DNA of 64,000 nucleotides from Albibacillus kandeliae. Lineage in GTDB: Bacteria > Pseudomonadota > Alphaproteobacteria > Rhodobacterales > Rhodobacteraceae. The stretch is from assembly GCF_003116585.1 (NCBI RefSeq), contig NZ_QEHM01000003.1:48916-112915 (forward strand), written 5' to 3'. Each line of letters starts with the position of its first letter. Within the stretch, counting starts at the first letter, position 1. Positions 47,825-55,769 of this stretch are shown in pieces. A program made the position numbers and the translations under genes. The notes beneath the pieces were generated by a model that saw nothing but the letters and a program-made list of their open reading frames with translations, did not search any database and was not told where the DNA came from.

Positions 47825-49272
47825 TGCGCCCTGATACCACCTTTAGCGGGCCAGAGCTCTGTGCCCGCCCTGCCCGCGAGATCGTCGCCGACCTGAGGAA
47901 GGGCGCACTCGACCCGGCCGACCTGGTCGAGGCCTCGGCCACGCGGATTTCGCAGGTCGAAGACGATGTGAACGCGATGGTCACCGTCTGCGCGGACCGC
48001 GCCCGGGCCCAGATCGCCGACCTGCCGGACCATGCCGCCGCCAACGCGCTGCTGGCAGGCTGGCTCGCCGGGCTGCCGATCGGGATCAAGGACCTGAACA
48101 ACGTCGCCGGCGTGCGCACCACCTTCGGCAACCTCGCGATGAAGGATTTCATCGCGCCGGAGAGCGAGCCGATGGTCGAGCGGCTGGAGTCGCGTGGCGG
48201 GCTGGTGATGGGCAAGACCAACACGCCCGAGTTTGGTGCCGGTGGCAACTCGAAGAACGCTGTGGCGGGCGCGACGCGCAACCCGTGGGACACCCGGATG
48301 AACGCGGGCGGCTCGTCGGGCGGGGCGGCGGTTTCGCTGGCCACGGGTGAGGTCTGGCTGAGCCAGGGCTCGGACCTGATGGGTTCGCTGCGCACGCCCG
48401 CGGCGCATTGCGGCGTGCTGGGGCTGCGCCCCTCGCCCGGCCGATGCGGCGGCGGCCCCGCCGCAGCCAAGTTCCTGCCCGAGGCGACCTCGGGCCCGAT
48501 GGCCCGCGACGTGCGCGACATCGCCCTGTTCCTCGACGCGATGACCGGCTGGGATCCGCGGATGCCGCTCTCGCTCGACGCGCCGGCCGAGTCGTTCCAG
48601 GAGGCGGTTGCACGGGCCCCGCGCGCGCCGCGCATTGCCTTCTCTGAGGATCAGAACGGCTTTGCCGCGGTCGAGACCGAGATCCGCGCCAAGCTGCGGG
48701 GCGCGATGGAAACCGTCGCCGCCGCCGGGGCCACGGTGGAAGAGACCTGCCCGGACCTGCCCTACCTGAACGAGACCTACCTCGCCCTGCGCGGCCTGCA
48801 CTATGGCGCCGTGGTCGGCAGCCTGCCGCAGGCGGTGAAGGAAACCTTTGGCGAGCGGCTGCGGGCCAACGTGGATTACGGCATGGGCCTGACGCTGGAC
48901 GATATCTACGCCGCCATGACCCGCCGGTCGCAGATCTACGACATCATGCGCACCTTCCTCGAGGGTTACGACGTGCTGGCGATCCCGGTGGTCGGCATCG
49001 CACCCGCGCCGGTGGAGGAGGACTTCCCCCGGTTCGTCAACGGCAAGGAGATCGGCACCTACGAGAACTGGCTGCGGTTCTCCTTCCTCTCGGTCGCCTC
49101 GCTGCTGCCCTCGCTGGCCATGCCTGCGGGCTTTACCGACGCCGGGTTGCCGGTGAGCGTTCAGCTGATCGGCCCCCCGCGCGGCGAAGCGGTGCTGTTG
49201 CAGGCGGCCCTCTTCATCGAAGAGGCCCTGGCCCTGCCGTCAGCGCCGATTGATCCGATCCGGCGGCACTGA
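47824..49272 (+). CDS. amidase signature family protein, coupled to the ArsR gene
   Basis: 482-residue amidase-signature enzyme: Lys89 in LPIGIKDLNNVAG and the serine loop AGGSSGGAAVSLATG followed by GSDLMGSLRTPA. It is distinct from the amidase at 9.3-10.6 kb. Substrate unknown. Co-translated with the SqrR-like repressor (TAATG), an uncommon partner for an amidase. Confidence 0.88.
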   Translation: MRPDTTFSGPELCARPAREIVADLRKGALDPADLVEASATRISQVEDDVNAMVTVCADRARAQIADLPDHAAANALLAGWLAGLPIGIKDLNNVAGVRTTFGNLAMKDFIAPESEPMVERLESRGGLVMGKTNTPEFGAGGNSKNAVAGATRNPWDTRMNAGGSSGGAAVSLATGEVWLSQGSDLMGSLRTPAAHCGVLGLRPSPGRCGGGPAAAKFLPEATSGPMARDVRDIALFLDAMTGWDPRMPLSLDAPAESFQEAVARAPRAPRIAFSEDQNGFAAVETEIRAKLRGAMETVAAAGATVEETCPDLPYLNETYLALRGLHYGAVVGSLPQAVKETFGERLRANVDYGMGLTLDDIYAAMTRRSQIYDIMRTFLEGYDVLAIPVVGIAPAPVEEDFPRFVNGKEIGTYENWLRFSFLSVASLLPSLAMPAGFTDAGLPVSVQLIGPPRGEAVLLQAALFIEEALALPSAPIDPIRRH

Positions 49273-49275
49273 GCC

Positions 49276-52218
49276 TCAGTTCGAGACGTAGCCCGCGACC
49301 ACCTGCAACAGCTTGAAGGCGGTCGCGGCGTCATTCTCGACCACGGCAAGGAACTCCTTGGCGCCAATGCGCAGGCATTTGAGATCGGTCTCGGCCACCA
49401 TCGACAGCGCGCGCGGTTCGTTGCGGATCAGCCCGAGTTCACCCACCAGCGTCCCCGACTTCGAGACCACGATCAGCTGGTCGGGGCCATCCTCGCGCGG
49501 GAGGTACATGCCCGCTTCGCCCTCGAGGATCAGGTAGGCCCCGTCGGTCGGCTGGTCGTTCTTGAGGAAGACCGTCTCGCCCTGCTTGGCCTCGAACCAC
49601 TTGGCACCGAAGGCCAGCAGGCGAAGCTGCTTGCGGCTGAGGGTCGAGAACAGGCTGGTCTGCTCCAGCGCGCGGACCTTGCGCCCCAGATCGGCGCTCG
49701 CGGCGCTGTCGTCCTCGCTTATCCCGCCCTTGCCCTCGGTCACCAGACGCCCCTGTTGCAGTTCCAGGTAGAGATCGAAGACACCCTCGTCCTCGAACTT
49801 GTCATCCAAGTATATCATGGTTGTCTCCGGAAGCTGACGCCGAAGGTTGCGGTGCACGGCGATGCGGGTCTCCATGCTGTAGCTGGCCAGGGTCTGGTCC
49901 ATGATCAGCACGTCCGGACGCCGGATCGTGGCGCGCGAAAGCGCAAGCGGCTCGGCGTACATGGCCGAGAGGTTCGAGCCCGAGAGCGAGATCGGCAGGT
50001 CGTAGATCAGCTGGACCACGCCCTCCTGCGCGCCGAATTCGATCAGCACTGCGGCGACCATCTTGCGAAGGTCGTCCGCCCGGCTGCCGATGTCCTGCGA
50101 CACCTTTCCGAACAGGGCATTCTCCAGCACCGTAAGGCCCGGGGCGAACTCCGTCGGATCCAGCGGCGCGAAGAGATCGCCGAGCTGGGCCAGCATGGTT
50201 TCGGAGTGGCTGTGCCGCAGTTCGAGGATGCGCGCCTGCATGTCTTCGGAGAAGGCCGGGCCGATCTTTTCCGCCGAGAGCCGGAAGGGAATGGTCAGAA
50301 GGCGGCCAAGCTCTTCGGTGCTGAGCGAGGCGGCGCCGGAGGCGCGGGTGCGCTCGACCAGTGTCAGCGCGCTTTCGTAGATCTCCGGGTCGAGGCCGAG
50401 GTCGCGGAACAGCGGATGATCGGTGCCGTCAAAGCCGAAAATCTGACGCAGCATGTCGATCACGTCGAGCGTGAGAGCCACCAATGGCTTGTCGAGGCCC
50501 AGTTCGCGCAGCTGGTTCAGGAACCCGCTCTGGCTGGCCAGCAGCTCGGGCGTGATCGGGCGGCGCGGCACGGCGAACAGCAGGTTCTCGGCCACCGGCA
50601 GGGCCGGGTTGTAGCGGTCGCGGTCGAACACGTGGACAAAGCGCGCGAGGCCGGCCTCGCTGGCGGCAAAGCGGAGGCGATCGCGCAGCACAACGATCCG
50701 GGCGGCGAGTTCGGGATGGCGCTCGGGGTCAAAGCTCTGATCCAGCCCGCGCCGGAACAGGGCGTTGCCCGGGCCCATGCCCTCGATCAGGTGCAGCCAC
50801 CAGTCGTAGAGTTCCTGCACCGTGTCGAAACCGGCGGCGCCCGGATCCTGCCAGTCGGCATCGAGCGGATCGCTGCTGTTGCCCGCGCGCATTGCCTCGG
50901 CGTGGGCCTCGGCGTCTTCCGGTTCGGTCAGCGGGCGGCGGCGGATCGGCATCATCACGTTGTCGCCGAAGGTGCCCTGGAACAGCAGCGGACGGGCGTC
51001 CGCATGCCCCACCCGCGCCGCGATTACACCGTGGTGCAGGCCCTTGAGGTCGAGCCCTTCGATGCGGACGGTGCCGCTGGCCGGAAGCACTTCGCGGGTC
51101 AGCAGTTCTGCCAGCGCCTTGCGGTCCTCCGAGCTGGAGGCGGAAATGGCGATCACCCGGCCCCCGGGCAGGACGGTGTTGAGGTCCTCCAGCACCGCGT
51201 TGCCATCGGCGTCGCGGACGGTGACGTGATCGAGCTGGATGTCGCCGTTCAGGCGCGGGATCTCGTCGGGCTGGCCGATGAACAGGCTCTCGTCCATCAT
51301 GCCTGCCGGAGCGAAGCGCTCGGTGATCACTTCCCAGCGGACCGACATGTCCTGCGTCTGGTTGTAGTAGTCGAGCAGTTCCTTCCACGGCGAGGACAGG
51401 TCCTTGTAGGCCGCCAGCGCCGCGACCAGCGCCCCGAGCGAGACCGCGCCCTGCAGCACGAGGTAGCCGCCAATCGAGAAGAAGAAGAAGGGGGTCAGCT
51501 GGCCAATGAAGTTGTTGATGAACTTCATGAAGAACTTCTTCTGGTAGATCTCGAAGCGGATCTCGAACAGGCGTCCGAGCTGCGACGTGATCTTGGCCAT
51601 GCGATAGCGCCAGCCGCCGTGAGCCCGGATGGCGGCGACCCCTGCCGCGCTTTCGCCGATGTCGGCCGCGAGGATGCGCACCTCCTGGATCCGGATCTTG
51701 TTCAGCCGGTTGATCTGCCGCTGCATGCGGGGAATGATCCACGCCTGCAGCGGGATCAGTGCGCAGGCCGCCACACCGAACCAGAAGCTCTGGACGAAGA
51801 GGAAGCCGAGGATCGTCACCATCTGCCCGGCCTGCAACACCGGCTGGCTGATCGCGTCGCCCATCAGGCCGCCCATCGGCTCGCTCTCCGCAGTGACCAT
51901 CGACACCAGTTCGCCCTGGCTGACCCGCTCGAAATAGGGTTGCGGGAAGAGCAGCACGCGGCCGATCAGCTGGTAGCGAAAGCGGCGCAGCATCCGTTCC
52001 GAGAGGATGCCCTTCATGGTGTTGATGCGCATCTTCACCAGCCCGTGCAGCAGCACCGAGAACAGGAAGGCGGCGCAGAGGATGGCGAGGAACGTGACCT
52101 GCGAGAACTGGAACCCGTAGTACTGGATCACCGAGGTCTGCGAACCGATGGCGTCGTTGATGATCCGCTTGGGAAGTTCCAGCGTCAGGTAGAGGAGCGG
52201 AAACAGCGTTGCCGTCAC
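49276..52218 (-). CDS. ABC-exporter-like protein with degenerate ATPase domain and C-terminal cNMP-binding-like domain
   Basis: 980 residues from the first canonical start (GTG 52218). Residues 1-300 are an ABC exporter membrane domain. An NBD-like region (325-828) follows, but its hallmarks are damaged: the Walker A position reads AISASSSEDRKAL (357-369) instead of GxxGxGKST, the signature reads SLSGSNLSAMY (744-754), Walker B is VLIMDQ with Gln775 replacing the catalytic Glu, and the H-loop His reads Asp. About 290 extra residues lie inside it, containing two further segments (PVAENLLF at 541, TVLENALF at 696) resembling the region after the Q-loop. Residues 850-975 look like a cyclic-nucleotide-binding domain (GELGLIRNEPRALSMVA). 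No start codon exists where the alignable N-terminus begins (ATA at 52284). Confidence 0.88.
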   Translation of the reverse strand: MTATLFPLLYLTLELPKRIINDAIGSQTSVIQYYGFQFSQVTFLAILCAAFLFSVLLHGLVKMRINTMKGILSERMLRRFRYQLIGRVLLFPQPYFERVSQGELVSMVTAESEPMGGLMGDAISQPVLQAGQMVTILGFLFVQSFWFGVAACALIPLQAWIIPRMQRQINRLNKIRIQEVRILAADIGESAAGVAAIRAHGGWRYRMAKITSQLGRLFEIRFEIYQKKFFMKFINNFIGQLTPFFFFSIGGYLVLQGAVSLGALVAALAAYKDLSSPWKELLDYYNQTQDMSVRWEVITERFAPAGMMDESLFIGQPDEIPRLNGDIQLDHVTVRDADGNAVLEDLNTVLPGGRVIAISASSSEDRKALAELLTREVLPASGTVRIEGLDLKGLHHGVIAARVGHADARPLLFQGTFGDNVMMPIRRRPLTEPEDAEAHAEAMRAGNSSDPLDADWQDPGAAGFDTVQELYDWWLHLIEGMGPGNALFRRGLDQSFDPERHPELAARIVVLRDRLRFAASEAGLARFVHVFDRDRYNPALPVAENLLFAVPRRPITPELLASQSGFLNQLRELGLDKPLVALTLDVIDMLRQIFGFDGTDHPLFRDLGLDPEIYESALTLVERTRASGAASLSTEELGRLLTIPFRLSAEKIGPAFSEDMQARILELRHSHSETMLAQLGDLFAPLDPTEFAPGLTVLENALFGKVSQDIGSRADDLRKMVAAVLIEFGAQEGVVQLIYDLPISLSGSNLSAMYAEPLALSRATIRRPDVLIMDQTLASYSMETRIAVHRNLRRQLPETTMIYLDDKFEDEGVFDLYLELQQGRLVTEGKGGISEDDSAASADLGRKVRALEQTSLFSTLSRKQLRLLAFGAKWFEAKQGETVFLKNDQPTDGAYLILEGEAGMYLPREDGPDQLIVVSKSGTLVGELGLIRNEPRALSMVAETDLKCLRIGAKEFLAVVENDAATAFKLLQVVAGYVSN

Positions 52219-52461
52219 CAGCAGAAGGATAAGCTGGTCTCGCTTGGAATATTTCCAGATGAACTTGAAAAGGCTGGATTCTATGACCGTGTCCCCGTCT
52301 TGTCAGCCGAGTGTATGCCCGGTCTTTCGGCTCAGACTACTGTTTCGCAACATTGTATCAAGAGGTCTGCGCCCCAATGCGGTCCGGGGTGGTGCGGAAA
52401 GATTGCGTGGGGGGAACGAACTGCCTAAGCTGATCTCGTAAAGCCATGCCGGAGACGTTGT

Positions 52462-52851
52462 TTGACCGCCACCGTGAGCTCGGTTCTGATCCTGATCTGC
52501 CTCTTGCAGATCAAGCACATGTTTGCGGACTACTTCCTGCAGACCCCCCGGATGCTCTCGGGTCGCGGCGAGTACTGGCACCTTGGGCGCGCGCAGCACG
52601 CGGGCGTGCATGCCATCGGCTCGGCGATTGTCCTGATGATCGTCGGCACCCCGATCTGGCTGATCCTCGTGCTGGTGGTCGCCGAATGGGTCGTGCACTT
52701 CAACATCGACTGGGGCAAGGCGCGTTATTCCGAGACCAAGGGCTATGGCCCGACGCAGGCCGGGTACTGGCGCGCGAACGGCTTTGACCAGGCGCTGCAT
52801 CACCTGACCTACGTTCTGATGGCGTGGGTATGGGCGGAATGGGCCGCCTAG
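52462..52851 (+). CDS. DUF3307-family membrane protein
   Basis: 129-residue protein resembling DUF3307: KHMFADYFLQT opening, a hydrophobic centre (HAIGSAIVLMIVGTPIWLILVLVVAEWVVHF) and an ending ALHHLTYVLMAWVWAEW. Probably two or more membrane segments; function unknown. Start is TTG at 52462 with GGAG 7 nt upstream; an overlapping ATG at 52446 is in another frame. Divergent from the ABC-like gene; the 243-bp gap between them holds the unusual N-terminal coding stretch of that gene. Confidence 0.8.
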   Translation: MTATVSSVLILICLLQIKHMFADYFLQTPRMLSGRGEYWHLGRAQHAGVHAIGSAIVLMIVGTPIWLILVLVVAEWVVHFNIDWGKARYSETKGYGPTQAGYWRANGFDQALHHLTYVLMAWVWAEWAA

Positions 52852-52873
52852 GCCCATTCGCTGTTTCGTTGGC

Positions 52874-54283
52874 TCAGTTCAGATCGAACTTGCGGGCGAT
52901 GTTCAGGTAGACTTCCTGTGAATCCGCCTTGCCGACGTTGTCTTCATCCCGCGACCGTAGGCTGATGCCCGAGTTCAGCGACCAGTCCTGCGTCAGCTCG
53001 TACTGGTAGCCGAGGCGCAGGTTGGTCTGTTCGACCCCGTTCTCCAGCGAGGTCTCGTCCAGCTGGTAGTAGGACAGGCTGGCGACGAAGCTGGAATAGG
53101 CGGTCAGGTCCTGACTGTACTGCGCCGAGAACAGCGTGGTGAACCGGCTCTCGTCGTTGGAGTCGGAGGTGACCGTCCGGTCCAGTCGGACCGAGTAGCC
53201 GCCCGTGCGGGTGCTGCCGTTGTAGCCGAGGCCGCCGACCAGTTCCGGCGACGCGCCATATAGGCTGGTTGCGCCGAGCCGGACGTCGACCCGGCCGAGC
53301 GGAAGCTCCAGCCGACGGCTGAGCATCACGTTGTCGATCTCGCCGTCGCTGTCGCGGGTGCGCCCGTAGGTGGCCCCCAGCGAACCGTTCAGCAGGGGCT
53401 GGCTGTAGCCGAGCCGCCCGGTCACACCGTCGGCCTCGCTGCCGAGCAAGAGGTCGCCCTGGTCGGTCTGGGTATAGCCGATGCGGGCCGATAGGGTACC
53501 GCCGCTGGCGAGGTCGCGGTCGAAGCCGACCTCGGCGGTCTTGGTCTCGCGGTCCGGATCGCCGGAATCGTTGCTGTAGTGCGAATAGCGCAGGTCGAGC
53601 ACGGCGGAGGTGATTTCGTTGAACCGGAAGTAGGTGCTGCCGGTCACGGTATAGCGGTCGTAGGGGGTGAGGCTGGTCGAGGTCGCATCCTCGTAGTCCG
53701 CCCCTTCCGCCCGGAGCCCGAGGCGGAACCCGATCGGCGAGTCGATCCCGGTTTCAAGCTCGGTCCGCACCGCGTAGCCCTGCCGCGTGCCGGTCCCGGT
53801 CAGCTGACCGAGGTCCGCGGGCGGCGCGATAAGGCCGTCCTCGTCGGAGAACTCCCACAGGGGCGCGGCCTGCGAGATCGAAGTCTCGGAGAGACGCGCA
53901 TCGAAGGTGAAACGCGACGCGGCCCCCTCACGCTTGTAGTAAAGCGAGACGAAGGGATCGACGAAGCCCGTGCTCTGGGTGCTGCCCTCGGGCAGGTGAC
54001 CATAGCGCAGCGACCCACCCGTCTGCAGGCGGAACTCCTGCGTCCGGGTGATGCTTTCGAGCTGAAGCGCGAAGGAGGAGGTCGACAGCGCGCTGCTGCC
54101 TTCCTCGGGATTAGTTACGCTGCCCGGAACGCCGAGCGCGAGGTTGTCGCCATAGCCGAAACCCTGCTGCACCCCTAGCTGAATGCGAAGACCGCCCTGA
54201 TCGTCCTGTGCGAACGTCGGAGCGGTCACGATGGCTAGAATGGCTGCTATTGCAGTTCCGGACTTGAGCCCCCTGATTATCAA
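52874..54283 (-). CDS. putative outer-membrane beta-barrel protein
   Basis: 469 residues, with a signal peptide (MIIRGLKSGTAIAAILAIVT, cleavage near TFAQ) and many alternating Gly/Tyr/Asp-rich strands (such as YDRYTVTGSTYFRFNEITSAVLDLRYSHYS) ending in NIARKFDLN. It resembles the barrels that accompany exopolysaccharide export genes and is probably involved in polysaccharide export given the next gene, but its sequence family is not certain. The start is TTG at 54283 (GAGGCAGAGCAG just upstream); no ATG is available before the signal peptide. 25 bp downstream of the SLBB gene. Confidence 0.78.
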   Translation of the reverse strand: MIIRGLKSGTAIAAILAIVTAPTFAQDDQGGLRIQLGVQQGFGYGDNLALGVPGSVTNPEEGSSALSTSSFALQLESITRTQEFRLQTGGSLRYGHLPEGSTQSTGFVDPFVSLYYKREGAASRFTFDARLSETSISQAAPLWEFSDEDGLIAPPADLGQLTGTGTRQGYAVRTELETGIDSPIGFRLGLRAEGADYEDATSTSLTPYDRYTVTGSTYFRFNEITSAVLDLRYSHYSNDSGDPDRETKTAEVGFDRDLASGGTLSARIGYTQTDQGDLLLGSEADGVTGRLGYSQPLLNGSLGATYGRTRDSDGEIDNVMLSRRLELPLGRVDVRLGATSLYGASPELVGGLGYNGSTRTGGYSVRLDRTVTSDSNDESRFTTLFSAQYSQDLTAYSSFVASLSYYQLDETSLENGVEQTNLRLGYQYELTQDWSLNSGISLRSRDEDNVGKADSQEVYLNIARKFDLN

Positions 54284-54307
54284 CTGCTCTGCCTCAATTT
54301 GTTTATT

Positions 54308-54919
54308 TTATTCGAACAGCTTCCGTGCCGGTACGACGATCACGTCCCCTTTTGCGAGTTGTGTCGCTCCGATACTCGTCTTGCCTGCGAGTACGTCGTC
54401 GTAGTTGAACAGGTAGACCGACTGCTTGCCCGAAGTGTCGGTGCGGCGAAGCTGGACCCGCTTGGTGGCCGCGAAGCGCGAGAACCCACCGGCCTGTGCG
54501 AGGGCCTGCAGCAACGTGGTGCCGCGGCGGACTTCGACCATGCCGGGCGTGTTGACCTCACCGAGGAAGAAGACCTCGAGAGTGCTGTAGCCGCTGCCGG
54601 ACACGGGCGCAGGCTGGCCGAGCTGCGCCAGCGAAACGGTAACGGTCGGCGGGCTGGCAAAGTTCGGTGCCAGGCGGCTGGTCACATCGGACCGGACCTG
54701 GTCGACGCTGAGGCCGCTTACCTTGACGGTGCCTGCCATCGGCACGGTCACGCGGCCATCGGGCAGGACCAGGGCGTCGCGGTTCAGCGAGGAATCCTCG
54801 AGCACCTCGAAGCGGAGCACATCGCCCGGCTTGATCGTGTAGCTGTCCTGCGCCGAGGCGGCGACAGCCAGAAACTGTGCAAATACAACTGCACTCAATA
54901 CCTTTATCATACGCATCAT
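54308..54919 (-). CDS. polysaccharide export (SLBB/Wza-type) periplasmic protein
   Basis: 203 residues. Signal peptide MMRMIKVLSAVVFAQFLAVA with cleavage after ASA; there is no lipobox Cys, unlike Wza. A Poly_export domain opens with YTIKPGDVLRFEVLEDSSL, followed by an SLBB domain (LEVFFLGEVNTPGMVEVRRG, LLQALAQAGGFSRFA). It probably forms a secretion channel with the downstream barrel. ATG choices 54919, 54916 and 54910 lie close together; the first is used. Confidence 0.82.
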   Translation of the reverse strand: MMRMIKVLSAVVFAQFLAVAASAQDSYTIKPGDVLRFEVLEDSSLNRDALVLPDGRVTVPMAGTVKVSGLSVDQVRSDVTSRLAPNFASPPTVTVSLAQLGQPAPVSGSGYSTLEVFFLGEVNTPGMVEVRRGTTLLQALAQAGGFSRFAATKRVQLRRTDTSGKQSVYLFNYDDVLAGKTSIGATQLAKGDVIVVPARKLFE

Positions 54920-55279
54920 GTCGATTTCTCTGTCTACGCTGCGGAACACGTCGCAGACGCTAATCCAAATCGCCGCTAACCCAAAGGAAGAACTGGCAAA
55001 GACCGGTTTTCTCCCGTTTTCGAAGCGCCCCCGTGCCACCAACGCAACACAATCTCGTGCTCGCCCCCGCAATAACTTAATTCGTGGAAACAGTTAACCC
55101 TTTTGTCGGGGGCCCGACTCCCCGATGCCCGGATTTTGATCCCTGGCCCCGGATGTCGAGAGACAAATCCGTGAAAACGCATGGAAACGACCGCCTGCCC
55201 CGGCCTGATCCCGGAATCGCCACACTCTTGCCCAGATCTGCAGGGAGCGTGACCTCAAGCACCTGAAACCCAACGGGGA
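54920..55279. other. 360-bp intergenic region without a supportable gene
   Basis: The region between the SLBB gene and the divergent small membrane protein gene has no open frame with coding character in either direction. It is slightly richer in A/T around 55068-55105, consistent with promoter function, and carries a small dyad (GTCGGG/CCCGAC, 55105-55118). I see no tRNA, terminator or sRNA signature. Confidence 0.6.
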
Positions 55280-55495
55280 ATGAGTGACGTGTTACTTGGT
55301 CTGATCCTGATCGGCATGATTGCCGGAACCACCACAGCCGCAACCACCCTGTTCATGGGCATGGGCTTTCTCTTTGCCCTGATGAGCTACGCCGCCGCAG
55401 GCAGCGCCGCGATGCTGATGCTGGCCATGGCGCATCAGGTCCGTGCCCTTGCCCGCACCGAGGCCGCCCCGGCCCGCCGCACGGCAAACGCCTGA
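55280..55495 (+). CDS. small two-helix membrane protein
   Basis: 71 residues: MSDVLLGLILIGMIAGTTTA opens a first hydrophobic segment, a second is FMGMGFLFALMSYAAAGSAA, and a basic tail (RALARTEAAPARRTANA) follows, predicting both ends inside. No family recognised. GGGGA lies close to the ATG. Its existence as an expressed gene rests on hydrophobicity, a stop-terminated frame and position. Confidence 0.5.
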   Translation: MSDVLLGLILIGMIAGTTTAATTLFMGMGFLFALMSYAAAGSAAMLMLAMAHQVRALARTEAAPARRTANA

Positions 55496-55589
55496 TCCCG
55501 GGCTTTCCGGACGTCTGCTGATTCCCCCGATGGGCCCGTTCGGGCCCTCGCATCCCACTTGCCCGGAGCCTGATCCGCCGGGCCGGCCT

Positions 55590-55610
55590 GCGCGGTGACC
55601 GCGCCTTTTT
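55590..55610 (+). terminator. putative intrinsic terminator
   Basis: GCGCG (55590-55594) and CGCGC (55600-55604) with a GTGAC loop, then C and five T residues (55606-55610). It is 95 bp after the small membrane protein stop. A second dyad GGGCCC-GTTC-GGGCCC (55532-55547) lies between. Confidence 0.5.
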
Positions 55611-55656
55611 CATGTAAATGCGTGAACTTTCAACATCCGGTCATCTGGTTGTTACG

Positions 55657-55720
55657 ATGCCTCGCTAGGCATTGACCGCGAAGGAACGGCCCGTGCATGC
55701 TTTGCACGGGGTGTTTCCTT
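55657..55720 (+). repeat. inverted repeats in the leader of the ABC importer operon
   Basis: Two dyads: ATGCCT/AGGCAT (55657-55662, 55667-55672) and a longer hairpin, outer arms AAGGAA (55681-55686) / TTCCTT (55715-55720), inner arms CCCGTGCA (55690-55697) / TGCACGGG (55703-55710). The latter lies 50 bp before the binding-protein ATG. Either an operator pair or an attenuator-like leader hairpin. Confidence 0.45.
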
Positions 55721-55769
55721 ACGCCTTGACGCCCTGAAAATATCGCAGGATCCAAGGAGCATTCCTGAC

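Noticed and set aside
49756-52428. 890-codon open frame antisense to the ABC-like gene
   Set aside because: Same GC-rich shadow effect; its translation is repetitive in Asp, Arg, Gln and His, with no recognisable domain.
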